DNA of 52,025 nt from a virus: positions 1 through 52,025 of the IMG/VR virus record IMGVR_UViG_3300046804_005538; one strand, 5' to 3'. The first letter of the stretch is position 1. Each line of letters opens with the position of its first letter. Below are positions 1-7,468 of the stretch, piece by piece. The translations under genes were made by a program, and so were the position numbers. Under the pieces are notes generated by a model. The model saw only the letters and a program-made list of their open reading frames with translations, was not told where the DNA came from and made no database searches.

Positions 1-932
1 TGGCATTTATTGCTGCTCCTCCCGTTGATATTGACGGGATTCGTGAACCAGTTGCTGGTTCTCTTATGTACGGAAACAACATCATTTCAGGTGCTGTAGT
101 TCCTTCAAGCAACGCCATCGGCTTGCACTTTTACCCCATCTGGGAAGCTGCTTCTCTTGATGAGTGGCTCTATAATGGTGGACCTTTCCAACTGATTGTG
201 TTCCACTTCCTTATCGGCATCTATGCTTATATGGGTCGTGAATGGGAACTCTCCTACCGCCTAGGTATGCGTCCTTGGATCTGCGTTGCTTACAGTGCTC
301 CTGTTGCTGCTGCATCTGCTGTATTCCTGGTCTATCCTTTTGGTCAAGGTTCTTTCTCTGATGCGATGCCTCTGGGTATCTCTGGTACGTTCAACTATAT
401 GCTTGTATTCCAGGCAGAACATAATATCCTGATGCACCCCTTCCATATGCTTGGAGTTGCTGGTGTGTTCGGTGGTTCACTCTTCAGTGCTATGCACGGT
501 TCTCTGGTTACTTCCTCACTGGTTCGTGAAACTACTGAAAATGAGTCGCAGAACTATGGTTACAAGTTCGGTCAAGAAGAAGAGACTTATAACATCGTTG
601 CTGCTCACGGGTATTTTGGACGCCTTATTTTCCAATATGCTTCGTTCAATAACTCCCGTTCGCTGCACTTCTTCCTTGCTGCTTGGCCTGTTGTAGGCAT
701 CTGGTTTACTGCTCTTGGTGTTTCTACGATGGCATTCAATCTGAATGGTTTCAACTTCAATCAGTCGATTACTGATAGTCAGAACCGTGTCATTCCTACT
801 TGGGCTGATATTCTGAATCGTGCTAATCTTGGGTTTGAAGTAATTCACGAAAGAAACGCACATAACTTCCCTCTTGATCTTGCTGCTGTTGAGAACACTC
901 CTGTTGCTCTTACTGCTCCTGCAATTGGTTGA
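1..932 (+). CDS. psbA: Photosystem II D1 protein, 5'-truncated by the window start
   Basis: The reading frame is open from base 3 and runs to TGA at 930-932; the N-terminal part lies outside the window. The protein is the PSII reaction-centre D1 subunit, a thylakoid membrane protein that binds P680, pheophytin, QB and the Mn cluster. Visible hallmarks are GREWELSYR (the Glu-130 type, seen in high-light D1 forms), the [10 protein letters not shown] segment holding Tyr[15 protein letters not shown] with the chlorophyll and iron ligands, and [13 protein letters not shown] carrying the C-terminal Mn ligands and the Ala-344 processing site. No frameshift or intron is seen in the visible part. Cyanophages carry psbA to replace the rapidly turned-over host D1 during infection. 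Base composition is less AT-rich than in the tail genes, as expected for a gene of host origin. Confidence 0.98.
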   Translation, partial: AFIAAPPVDIDGIREPVAGSLMYGNNIISGAVVPSSNAIGLHFYPIWEAASLDEWLYNGGPFQLIVFHFLIGIYAYMGREWELSYRLGMRPWICVAYSAPVAAASAVFLVYPFGQGSFSDAMPLGISGTFNYMLVFQAEHNILMHPFHMLGVAGVFGGSLFSAMHGSLVTSSLVRETTENESQNYGYKFGQEEETYNIVAAHGYFGRLIFQYASFNNSRSLHFFLAAWPVVGIWFTALGVSTMAFNLNGFNFNQSITDSQNRVIPTWADILNRANLGFEVIHERNAHNFPLDLAAVENTPVALTAPAIG

Positions 933-957
933 TATTAAACTGAATATATGATATAAT
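929..957 (+). promoter_or_regulatory. Sigma70-type promoter overlapping the psbA stop codon
   Basis: TTGATA at 929-934 and a perfect TATAAT at 952-957 are separated by 17 bases. Transcription would start near 964, inside the 5' arm of the following hairpin. A transcript made from here could therefore not form the terminator that stops psbA mRNA. It would serve the ORF at 984. Prediction from sequence only. Confidence 0.5.
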
Positions 958-958
958 T

Positions 959-983
959 AGAGGGTGTAACAACCCTCTTTTTT
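959..983 (+). terminator. Intrinsic terminator of psbA
   Basis: A seven-pair stem (AGAGGGT with ACCCTCT, six-base loop) is followed directly by a run of T up to 983. It lies 27 bases after the psbA stop codon. Confidence 0.85.
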
Positions 984-1106
984 ATGTCTCATAATCCTCA
1001 ACACGAACCTATGGAACCTTGGGTAATCTGGGCAGGCGTAGGAATTATGATGTTCACATTTATCATATTTGTCATATTCACTCTTTCAGTAATTTATTGG
1101 GGATAA
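984..1106 (+). CDS. Small single-span membrane protein, 40 aa
   Basis: This ORF begins right after the T-run of the psbA terminator. It encodes a polar, His/Pro/Glu-containing head of about 12 residues followed by one strongly hydrophobic segment (about residues 13-39, rich in Ile, Phe, Met, with Trp at both ends). The shape is that of a one-helix membrane peptide. I do not recognise a photosystem family such as PsbN, PetN or Hli, and no chlorophyll-binding Hli motif is present. There is no clear Shine-Dalgarno sequence, which lowers confidence. The candidate promoter at 929-957 would give it a leader of about 20 bases. Being next to psbA, it may act in the thylakoid membrane, but that is inference. 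Confidence 0.4.
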   Translation: MSHNPQHEPMEPWVIWAGVGIMMFTFIIFVIFTLSVIYWG

Positions 1107-1129
1107 TATGTTCAATCCATAACATTTTG

Positions 1130-1157
1130 ATGACAGTAAAAAAGAACTCCTTATAAT
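1130..1157 (+). promoter_or_regulatory. Sigma70-type promoter for the talC-zwf-gnd operon
   Basis: ATGACA (1130-1135), a 16-base spacer and a perfect TATAAT (1152-1157). The -10 box lies in the loop of the hairpin at 1140-1174. The predicted start near 1164 leaves a short leader before the talC ATG at 1181. Confidence 0.5.
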
Positions 1158-1174
1158 TACTAATGAGTTCTTTT
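1140..1174 (+). terminator. Hairpin terminator overlapping the talC promoter
   Basis: A ten-pair stem AAAAGAACTC (1140-1149) with GAGTTCTTTT (1165-1174), 15-base loop. The 3' arm ends in four T. It would stop transcripts arriving from the psbA side. Transcripts initiated at the overlapping promoter lack the 5' arm and escape. Confidence 0.6.
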
Positions 1175-1180
1175 ACTTAT

Positions 1181-1846
1181 ATGAAGATCTTTTTAGACAC
1201 AGCAGATGTTTCAATGATTGGTCCAGCATATGAGACTGGATTGTTAGATGGAGTCACCACAAATCCCACTTTGATTCTTAAAAGTGGTAGGCAACTCCAA
1301 GAAGTTATTAGTGAAATCGGAAAAATATTTCCAGAGTTAGAAAGCATTTCGGCAGAAGTCGTTGCAGATACGGCAGAGGAAATGCTATCCGAAGCAAAAA
1401 ATTATTATACAATCGCACCAGCAGTTACAATCAAAGTTCCTTGTACCGTAGAAGGATTGAAGGCTTGTAAGGCACTCTCTAAACTTGGTATTAAAACAAA
1501 TGTAACTCTTGTGTTCTCAGTAGCACAGGCAATCCTGGCATCAAAGGCAGGAGCAACATTCGTCTCACCATTCGTAGGTCGTTGGATGGATAATTCTGTG
1601 GATGGTATTGAACTCATCAAGAATATCCGTAAGGCATTTGATTACTCAGGAACCAGCACACAGATTCTTGCTGCATCTCTTCGTGATGTAAGGCAGGTAG
1701 AACAAGCCGCACTCTACGGTGCTGATGTTGTTACAATCCCTCCAGTCGTATTCTGGGCAATGTATAAGAACATTCTAACTGAGAAGGGACTGGAGTTATT
1801 CCAGAAGGATTGGGAGGAAGTTCTGAAGAGTAAAGAGGGTAAATGA
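1181..1846 (+). CDS. talC: TalC: transaldolase / fructose-6-phosphate aldolase-like protein
   Basis: 221 aa, beginning MKIFLDTAD as in the short TalC/FSA family. I reject the in-frame ATG at 1163, which lies in the terminator hairpin and adds six non-conserved residues. Family marks are DGVTTNPTL near residue 27, the Schiff-base lysine in IKVPCT (Lys85, the same position as in E. coli FSA), and the SPFVGR segment. The enzyme acts in the non-oxidative pentose phosphate pathway, exchanging three-carbon units between sugar phosphates. It is the first gene of an operon with zwf (ATGA overlap) and gnd. Phage talC is a known cyanophage auxiliary metabolic gene and would help make ribose phosphate for nucleotides. 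Confidence 0.95.
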   Translation: MKIFLDTADVSMIGPAYETGLLDGVTTNPTLILKSGRQLQEVISEIGKIFPELESISAEVVADTAEEMLSEAKNYYTIAPAVTIKVPCTVEGLKACKALSKLGIKTNVTLVFSVAQAILASKAGATFVSPFVGRWMDNSVDGIELIKNIRKAFDYSGTSTQILAASLRDVRQVEQAALYGADVVTIPPVVFWAMYKNILTEKGLELFQKDWEEVLKSKEGK

Positions 1847-3174
1847 AATCTATAGTTATATTCGGAGCAACTGGGGATCTTTGTAAAAAGAAACTGATTC
1901 CAGCACTTTATACTCTTCATAAGAAAAATCTTCTACCAAAAGGGTTGAAGATTATTGGTGCTTCCAGAACTCAACACAGTAAAGATAGTTGGGTTGAAGT
2001 ACTTGGACACTATTCTCAAGAGTTCATCAAAAGACTTAATTATGTTCCTTGTGATTTAAGTGATGCCGAATCTCTTAAGATGCTGGAGAATTATGAAGAC
2101 ACAACTTATTTTCTATCAGTTCCTCCAGAACGATATGCTGATGCTATTACAAACCTAAAAGAAGCAGGTAAGTTAGATGACGCAGAAAAATCAAGAGTTA
2201 TTATTGAGAAACCTTTTGGCACCGATCTTCAATCTGCTAATTATTTACAATCTGTGGTGGCTGGATATCTACGCGAAAAACAAGTATATCGCATTGACCA
2301 TTATCTCGGCAAAGATACTGTTAATAACATTCTTGCCACTCGTTTTAGCAATATACTTTTGGAACCACTTTGGAACAGAAACTTTGTAGAAGAAGTTCAA
2401 ATCTTCGCAACTGAAACGATTGGATGTGAAGGTCGTGCTCAGTATTATGATACTGCTGGTGCCGTAAGAGATATGCTTCAAAACCATATGCTTCAGGTTC
2501 TAGCACTAATGGCAATGGAACCACCTTGTAAAAATGATGCTAAAGAAATTCGTAGAGAAAAGGTAAAGGTTCTGGCAGCAACCAGACTAGGTGATAATGT
2601 AATTCTTGGACAGTATGATGGATATAAGAATGAAGAAGGTGTAAACCCAGATTCACAAACACCAACTTTTGTTGCTGGTGATCTTTATATTGATAACTGG
2701 AGATGGAAAGGAGTTCCTTTTCACTTTATGACTGGTAAGAAAATGCCCGTGAATTGTGTTGAGGTTGTAATTAAATTTAAGTCACCTCCACAGCAATTAT
2801 TTGAAGGACACGAATGTAACGATAGAATTGTAATGAGATTGCAACCAGACCCACATCTGGATATGCGTATTGATATTAAATCGCCAGGACTGAATGATAA
2901 GGTAGAACCAGCACTTCTCCAGTATCATTATCCTGTGGAGAAAGCAATTGACGGATATGTAAAACTTTTTTATGATGCTATTAATGAAGATCAATCACAC
3001 TTTGTTCACGCAGATGAAGTGTTGGAATCTTGGAGAATTGTCGATGATCTCTTATGTACTGGAGATCACTGCCGTATTATGACTATGCCATATCTTTATA
3101 ATGAAGGTGTTTGGGGTCCTTGGCAAAAGACAGAACTTATTACTAAATGGGATTATCCGTTAAAACTAAAGTAG
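1843..3174 (+). CDS. zwf: Glucose-6-phosphate dehydrogenase
   Basis: 443 aa. The NADP-binding motif GATGDLCKKKL is at residues 8-18, IIEKPFG follows mid-domain, and the signature RIDHYLGK contains the active-site His (about residue 153). The C-terminal half holds the usual MTGKKM substrate-binding region. It is slightly shorter than the roughly 490-510 aa of bacterial enzymes but has no visible gap in the catalytic core. It oxidises glucose-6-phosphate to 6-phosphogluconolactone with production of NADPH, the entry step of the oxidative pentose phosphate pathway. The start overlaps the talC stop by ATGA and gnd follows after 10 bases, so the three genes are one operon. No 6-phosphogluconolactonase gene is visible nearby. 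Confidence 0.96.
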   Translation: MKSIVIFGATGDLCKKKLIPALYTLHKKNLLPKGLKIIGASRTQHSKDSWVEVLGHYSQEFIKRLNYVPCDLSDAESLKMLENYEDTTYFLSVPPERYADAITNLKEAGKLDDAEKSRVIIEKPFGTDLQSANYLQSVVAGYLREKQVYRIDHYLGKDTVNNILATRFSNILLEPLWNRNFVEEVQIFATETIGCEGRAQYYDTAGAVRDMLQNHMLQVLALMAMEPPCKNDAKEIRREKVKVLAATRLGDNVILGQYDGYKNEEGVNPDSQTPTFVAGDLYIDNWRWKGVPFHFMTGKKMPVNCVEVVIKFKSPPQQLFEGHECNDRIVMRLQPDPHLDMRIDIKSPGLNDKVEPALLQYHYPVEKAIDGYVKLFYDAINEDQSHFVHADEVLESWRIVDDLLCTGDHCRIMTMPYLYNEGVWGPWQKTELITKWDYPLKLK

Positions 3175-3184
3175 GAGAGAGGTT

Positions 3185-4228
3185 ATGCGAGTAGGATTAA
3201 TCGGACTGGGACGGATGGGAGAAGGAATGTCCCGTCGTATGATGAAAGCAGGTATTGAGGTTTGGGGTTATAGAAGGAACTATGAAAAAGCAAAAGAAGC
3301 ATATGAAAAAGGATATGTTAACGGTGTTACAACTTCTATACAAACTCTTGCTCAAGTAGTTAAGCACGTTCAAAGTGGCGTAGCGGACAAATATGGTCCG
3401 GGAATTTTTATGATGGTTGTACCGGCAGAAAACGTAGAGGAGACGATCAATGAGTTACTACCATTTTGTGACCCTGGAGATATTATTATTGATCATGGCA
3501 ATAGCAATTTTAAAGACAGTCGGAAAAGAGCAGAACGTTTGGCAAAGATGGGTATCCAATATATTGATTGTGGCACTAGCGGGGGTGTTTATGGTCTGGA
3601 TCGTGGATACTGTCTTATGGTTGGCGGTGGAGATACTGCAGTCGCCACTTGTAAAAGCATTTTTAATGCCCTTGCCCCAGGAGTCGATGCTGCCCCGAGG
3701 ACTGAGTTTGACACACCTGTAACCTCCGCAGAATACGGTTGGTTACATTGTGGTGGTCCTGGTGCTGGACATTTTGTGAAGATGGTTCATAATGGCATTG
3801 AGTATGGTATAATGCAAGCATATGCAGAGGGATTCAACATTATCAAGAATGCTAACAACGGAGCACAATATGTCAGAGAAGGAGACGCCGAGGTTGCGCC
3901 AATGGCAGACCCAGAATCCTACTGCTATGATATTGATGTTGCTGAAGTTGCTGAGTTATGGCGTCGCGGTAGCGTTGTTGGTAGCTGGTTACTTGATCTT
4001 ACTGCTGATGTGTTGCGCCGCAGCCCACAGCTTTCTAACTTCTCTGGAGGGGTATCCGACAGCGGTGAAGGTAGGTGGACGGTTAATGCTGCTGTGGATC
4101 TGGGGGTTCCCGCTCCTGTCATCACCACTGCTCTTTATGAAAGATTTAATTCACGCAATTTGGGCACTTTCGCTGCCAAGATTCTAAATGGTATGAGATA
4201 TATGTTCGGGGGACACCACGTTAGATGA
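3185..4228 (+). CDS. gnd: 6-phosphogluconate dehydrogenase, decarboxylating, short form
   Basis: 347 aa. N-terminal Rossmann motif GLGRMG at residues 7-12, the DHGNSNFKDS segment, GTSGGVYGLDRGYCLMVGG, and the catalytic GGPGAGHFVKMVHNGIEYG with the conserved Lys near residue 199. The length matches the short class rather than the approximately 470-aa long class. It converts 6-phosphogluconate to ribulose-5-phosphate and CO2 with reduction of NAD(P). A good Shine-Dalgarno (AGGAGAGG) precedes the ATG. It completes the talC-zwf-gnd operon. The stop overlaps the start of a small ORF by ATGA. Confidence 0.95.
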   Translation: MRVGLIGLGRMGEGMSRRMMKAGIEVWGYRRNYEKAKEAYEKGYVNGVTTSIQTLAQVVKHVQSGVADKYGPGIFMMVVPAENVEETINELLPFCDPGDIIIDHGNSNFKDSRKRAERLAKMGIQYIDCGTSGGVYGLDRGYCLMVGGGDTAVATCKSIFNALAPGVDAAPRTEFDTPVTSAEYGWLHCGGPGAGHFVKMVHNGIEYGIMQAYAEGFNIIKNANNGAQYVREGDAEVAPMADPESYCYDIDVAEVAELWRRGSVVGSWLLDLTADVLRRSPQLSNFSGGVSDSGEGRWTVNAAVDLGVPAPVITTALYERFNSRNLGTFAAKILNGMRYMFGGHHVR

Positions 4229-4374
4229 TTAGTTCAGAAACACCTTATAAACTGGCTGAGATCATTCGTGATACTTGGCCAGGTCTTTATAGACTTCCTG
4301 AAAAACGAATATATATGAATAGTAATGAATTAAATAAGAATAAGATTTATGATAGAACAATATTATTGGAATGA
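4225..4374 (+). CDS. Small ORF translationally coupled to gnd, 49 aa
   Basis: It starts at the ATGA overlap with the gnd stop and runs 49 codons, ending 26 bases inside the next gene. The product begins MISSETPYKLAEIIRDTWPG and is polar and basic with no clear membrane segment. I do not recognise it. Support is the ATGA coupling and the lack of any other use for the roughly 120 bases between gnd and the next gene. Against it is the short length and the overlap with the downstream start. A regulatory or vestigial role cannot be excluded. Confidence 0.45.
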   Translation: MISSETPYKLAEIIRDTWPGLYRLPEKRIYMNSNELNKNKIYDRTILLE

Positions 4375-6691
4375 TGAAATTTTCGGAGAAAATTGGTTTT
4401 CATATCCAGATCTTTATAAACAAGTAGTAGAAGAATTCCCCAGTGGTAGTAAATTTGTTGAAGTTGGTTCTTGGAAAGGAAGATCTTCTTCCTTTCTTGC
4501 TGTTGAAATAGCTAATTCTGGGAAGGATATTGATTTTTACTGCGTCGATACTTGGGAGGGTGGTCCTGATCATCAGGGGTGGGAAGGATTAGATAAACTT
4601 TATGATATTTTTTTGGAAAATATGAAACCTGTTGAAGGTTACTATTTTCCCCTAAAAGTAACTTCTGAAGAAGCATCAAAGAAATTTGAAGATAAATCTT
4701 TAGATTTTGTTTTTCTAGATGCTTCTCATGAATATGAAGATATAAAATCAGATATTCAAAATTGGCTTCCTAAGGTAAAACCTGGAGGGATTATTGCGGG
4801 ACATGATTATTATGTTGATGGATATGATTGGTTCCCTGGAGTTAAGCAAGCAGTCAATGAGGAATTGGTGGGATTTGAAGCAAGAGAAAATTGTTTCGTT
4901 TATAGAGTTCCTTTTATCCAAGAAAAAGAAGATCTTAAAATATTATTTTTCGGAAGAAGTTGTAGAGAAGATGTTTGGGAATATGATTTTATATTAAACG
5001 AAATTCTTCCTCAAGATAAAAATCATATAGTTAAATTTTTATCTTTAGATGAAGTTAGATCTAGTGATGAAAAGTTTGATATTTTTATTTACAGTTGCAG
5101 AGACCCAAGCAATTATTCTTGGGGATATATGCCAACTTATAATGAAGCTTTAGAATGTGTTTTAAAGACTAGTCCGAAAATCATAATTCAATTGTCGGAT
5201 GAATTTGAACACGAATATTTGCAAAATCATAATGATTTGGCGAATTATTGTGAGTTATTTTTAAGACAACATCATCATTCAAATTACACTTATCACCCAA
5301 ACACAGTTCATATTCCTCTTGGATATTATAATGATTTCTCTTCAATGAATGGTGAGAAAATTTTCCCTGTTAAGGATAGAATTTTGAATTGGTCTCTTGT
5401 TGGTTTTGAAAAAGAAAATAGAAGAGAGTGTGTCGAAAAACTGTCAGAAATAGACAATCATTATTTTTATTTGCAACCACTTCAAGAGGGGTGGATAAAA
5501 ACTGTTGGTCCACTTATAAGTAAACAAAAAATTAGAAATTTATATCTAAACAGTATATTTGTTCCTGGTACTAGGGGATGGACTACTATTGAAACAAATA
5601 GAATGTATGAGTCTTCTATGACTGGAGCAATACCGGTAGTTTTTTGCCCTAAAGAAGAATTTGGAGAAAAATTTAAGCATTTGCAAAATCCTCCTTGGAT
5701 TGTTGAAGAATCTTGGGATGATATTGTAAGTACCTGTAAAGATTTGTTGAATGATTTAGATAGACTGCAAGAAATTCAAAATGATGTTTTGTCTTGGTGG
5801 AATAATCTAATGACTAACATTCAGACAAAAGTAAAGGAATGTTTGGAAAGAGATTCAATACTGCGTGAATGTAGAAATAAGTTAAAGAATTTCCCATCAA
5901 TCAATTTTATAAGTGTATCTAATTCCGAAGAAAGGAGAAATCTTTTATATGAAAAGTTTAATGATTATGGATTAACTAATATTATTCCTCATATTTTTGA
6001 AAGTTATGATGATAGCCAACATAACTTTGTTGGAGAAGCAATCAATACTTTACATGGAGTTGGAAGAGGTCCTACAACTTCACATCTAAAGGCAATTAGA
6101 GATTGGTATTGTAATACAGACGAAGAATATGGATTCTTTTGTGAGGATGATATTAGTTTTGAAACTGTTAAATACTGGAATTTTACTTGGGAAGAGTTTC
6201 TTAGTCGCGTTCCAGAAGATTGGGGTTGCATACAATTGTCTTGGGTTAGAGAAGAAATATTCAGATTTTCTATAGAAGGTGTAAAAATTAGACATAGGTG
6301 TTGGTGTGATTGGTCTGCATGTGCCTATTTGATGAGAAGGTCTCATGCTGAGAAGATACTCAATCACTACTATGATGGAGAAACTTTTAATTTGGATTAC
6401 ATTGGAAATGATTCTCACGTTAGACCTTATTGGGCTCTTAGACCAACCGCAGAAACAATAATTTTTTCTTTTGTAAATCCTGTTTATGGATTCCCTTTAT
6501 TTGTTGAAGATGTAGTAAACTGCAAATCAACTTTAAATCTTAGCAATATTGATTTCCAATATCCACTTAGCGATGATATTTTGAATAATATTCCTTTAAA
6601 TGAATATAAGTATCTTAACTTGGTATCATATAGAGAAATAATTAATTGGTGGAAAACTACAGGAAAAAATTTAAAATACTCTGATATATGA
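4349..6691 (+). CDS. Three-domain fusion: methyltransferase, exostosin-like and family-25-like glycosyltransferases
   Basis: 780 aa. Residues 1-190 look like a class I SAM-dependent methyltransferase of the Methyltransf_24 type: motif VEVGSWKGRSS at 38-48, then LDASHEYEDIKSD at about 123-135 and GGIIAGHDY. Residues about 195-515 resemble exostosin-type glycosyltransferases (HIPLGYYND, FVPGTRGWTTIETNRMYE, GAIPVVFCPKEEF). Residues about 520-780 resemble glycosyltransferase family 25 (LPS biosynthesis): FISVSNSEERR at the start, an EDD acidic triad at 599-601, and a CDWSACAYLMRRSHAEKIL segment. No signal peptide or membrane helix is visible. It could modify a glycan on virion proteins, on DNA, or on the host surface. 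The gene is more AT-rich than the operon before it, suggesting separate acquisition. The fold assignments are by motif only. Confidence 0.7.
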   Translation: MIEQYYWNDEIFGENWFSYPDLYKQVVEEFPSGSKFVEVGSWKGRSSSFLAVEIANSGKDIDFYCVDTWEGGPDHQGWEGLDKLYDIFLENMKPVEGYYFPLKVTSEEASKKFEDKSLDFVFLDASHEYEDIKSDIQNWLPKVKPGGIIAGHDYYVDGYDWFPGVKQAVNEELVGFEARENCFVYRVPFIQEKEDLKILFFGRSCREDVWEYDFILNEILPQDKNHIVKFLSLDEVRSSDEKFDIFIYSCRDPSNYSWGYMPTYNEALECVLKTSPKIIIQLSDEFEHEYLQNHNDLANYCELFLRQHHHSNYTYHPNTVHIPLGYYNDFSSMNGEKIFPVKDRILNWSLVGFEKENRRECVEKLSEIDNHYFYLQPLQEGWIKTVGPLISKQKIRNLYLNSIFVPGTRGWTTIETNRMYESSMTGAIPVVFCPKEEFGEKFKHLQNPPWIVEESWDDIVSTCKDLLNDLDRLQEIQNDVLSWWNNLMTNIQTKVKECLERDSILRECRNKLKNFPSINFISVSNSEERRNLLYEKFNDYGLTNIIPHIFESYDDSQHNFVGEAINTLHGVGRGPTTSHLKAIRDWYCNTDEEYGFFCEDDISFETVKYWNFTWEEFLSRVPEDWGCIQLSWVREEIFRFSIEGVKIRHRCWCDWSACAYLMRRSHAEKILNHYYDGETFNLDYIGNDSHVRPYWALRPTAETIIFSFVNPVYGFPLFVEDVVNCKSTLNLSNIDFQYPLSDDILNNIPLNEYKYLNLVSYREIINWWKTTGKNLKYSDI

Positions 6692-6720
6692 TTTACTTTT
6701 TTTATTAAATACATTATACT
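6692..6720 (+). promoter_or_regulatory. Candidate sigma70-type promoter before grx
   Basis: TTTACT (6692-6697), 17-base spacer and TATACT (6715-6720) in the short gap after the fusion gene. Predicted start about 18 bases before the ATG at 6745. AT-rich DNA makes chance matches possible. Confidence 0.35.
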
Positions 6721-6744
6721 TAACTATATTAAATTAGTAGAATT

Positions 6745-6984
6745 ATGAAATTTACAGTTTACTCTAAAAATGGATGTCCATATTGTACCAAAATTGAACA
6801 GGTCTTAGAATTATCAAACCTGGAACATAAAGTCTATAAACTAGATGAAGATTTTACTAGGGATCAATTCTATTCTGAATTTGGACAAGGATCGACTTTT
6901 CCTCAAGTAATCTTGAATGACCAAGAACATATTGGGGGATGTAGCGATACTGTTCAATACCTTAAAAACCAAAATTTAGTTTAA
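6745..6984 (+). CDS. grx: Glutaredoxin
   Basis: 79 aa, a single glutaredoxin domain with the active-site CPYC at residues 11-14 and the downstream TFPQVILND (cis-Pro) and GGCSD segments. It reduces disulfides or supplies electrons, most likely to ribonucleotide reductase, as T4 NrdC does. Cyanomyoviruses commonly encode such a protein; no nrd gene lies in this window. It is followed after 9 bases by the next small gene. Confidence 0.92.
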   Translation: MKFTVYSKNGCPYCTKIEQVLELSNLEHKVYKLDEDFTRDQFYSEFGQGSTFPQVILNDQEHIGGCSDTVQYLKNQNLV

Positions 6985-6993
6985 TTAAATTTA

Positions 6994-7221
6994 ATGAGTG
7001 AAAAATCCAAAAATTTTCACAATAAAAATGAAAATGAAAGAAAAAAACTAAATAATTCAGCGCCTCAAATTAATAGAGGTGTTGAATTAATGCTAAGAAA
7101 TAGAAAGAGGAGGGAATCAAAACCAAAAACTTTTCAAGTTAAATTTGGTAAAATGATTTCTCTCTTTCGCAGAGAGTTTCATTTTTACATAGAATTTCAC
7201 TTTGATATTAGGAAAAAATAA
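6994..7221 (+). CDS. Conserved small basic cyanophage protein, unknown function
   Basis: 75 aa, highly basic with many Lys, Arg and Asn. The central INRGVELMLRNRKRRESKPKT portion and the FQVKFGKMISLFRREFHFYIEFHFDI tail look like a conserved cyanomyovirus family that I recognise only as hypothetical. It starts nine bases after grx. An in-gene inverted repeat (7160-7176, CTCTCT with AGAGAG) followed by a T-rich stretch could weakly attenuate transcription. No enzyme motif is visible; the charge would suit nucleic acid binding, but that is speculation. Confidence 0.7.
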   Translation: MSEKSKNFHNKNENERKKLNNSAPQINRGVELMLRNRKRRESKPKTFQVKFGKMISLFRREFHFYIEFHFDIRKK

Positions 7222-7240
7222 ACTCTCTGGAGAAAGGAAA

Positions 7241-7468
7241 ATGGAAACAGCATATGTAATAACATTCTCAGTAATGTTCACGTTGCTCTTTTTTATGACA
7301 GGAGGTATAATAGGTTGGTTAACTTATAGGCATTTACTTGAATCAAGACCTCCATATTTACATCCAGAGTTCTTTGACGAAAATGGACAAGTAATACCAG
7401 ACGAAATAGTATCTGTACGATTTGAAAACGATTATGACTACAACGACGAAGACGAAGAAGAAGGCTGA
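7241..7468 (+). CDS. Small membrane-anchored protein with acidic tail
   Basis: 75 aa. I choose ATG 7241 (METAYVITF), with the Shine-Dalgarno-like GAGAAAGG just upstream, over the upstream in-frame start at 7202 that overlaps the previous gene. Residues about 5-27 form one hydrophobic transmembrane helix, followed by a polar region and a very acidic C-terminus (NDEDEEEG). The topology suggests an inner-membrane or thylakoid anchor with a cytoplasmic acidic tail. Function is not known to me. The 3' end overlaps the next gene by 35 bases in another frame. Confidence 0.65.
   Translation: METAYVITFSVMFTLLFFMTGGIIGWLTYRHLLESRPPYLHPEFFDENGQVIPDEIVSVRFENDYDYNDEDEEEG

Noticed and set aside
516-863. 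Antisense ORF of 115 codons within psbA
   Set aside because: Shadow of the conserved D1 frame, no start signal or family match.
1163-1180. Earlier in-frame ATG for talC
   Set aside because: It lies inside the terminator hairpin and adds six residues not expected before MKIFLDTAD.
7202-7240. Upstream start for the small membrane protein at 7241
   Set aside because: Overlaps the previous gene; ATG 7241 has a good Shine-Dalgarno and a normal N-terminus before the helix.
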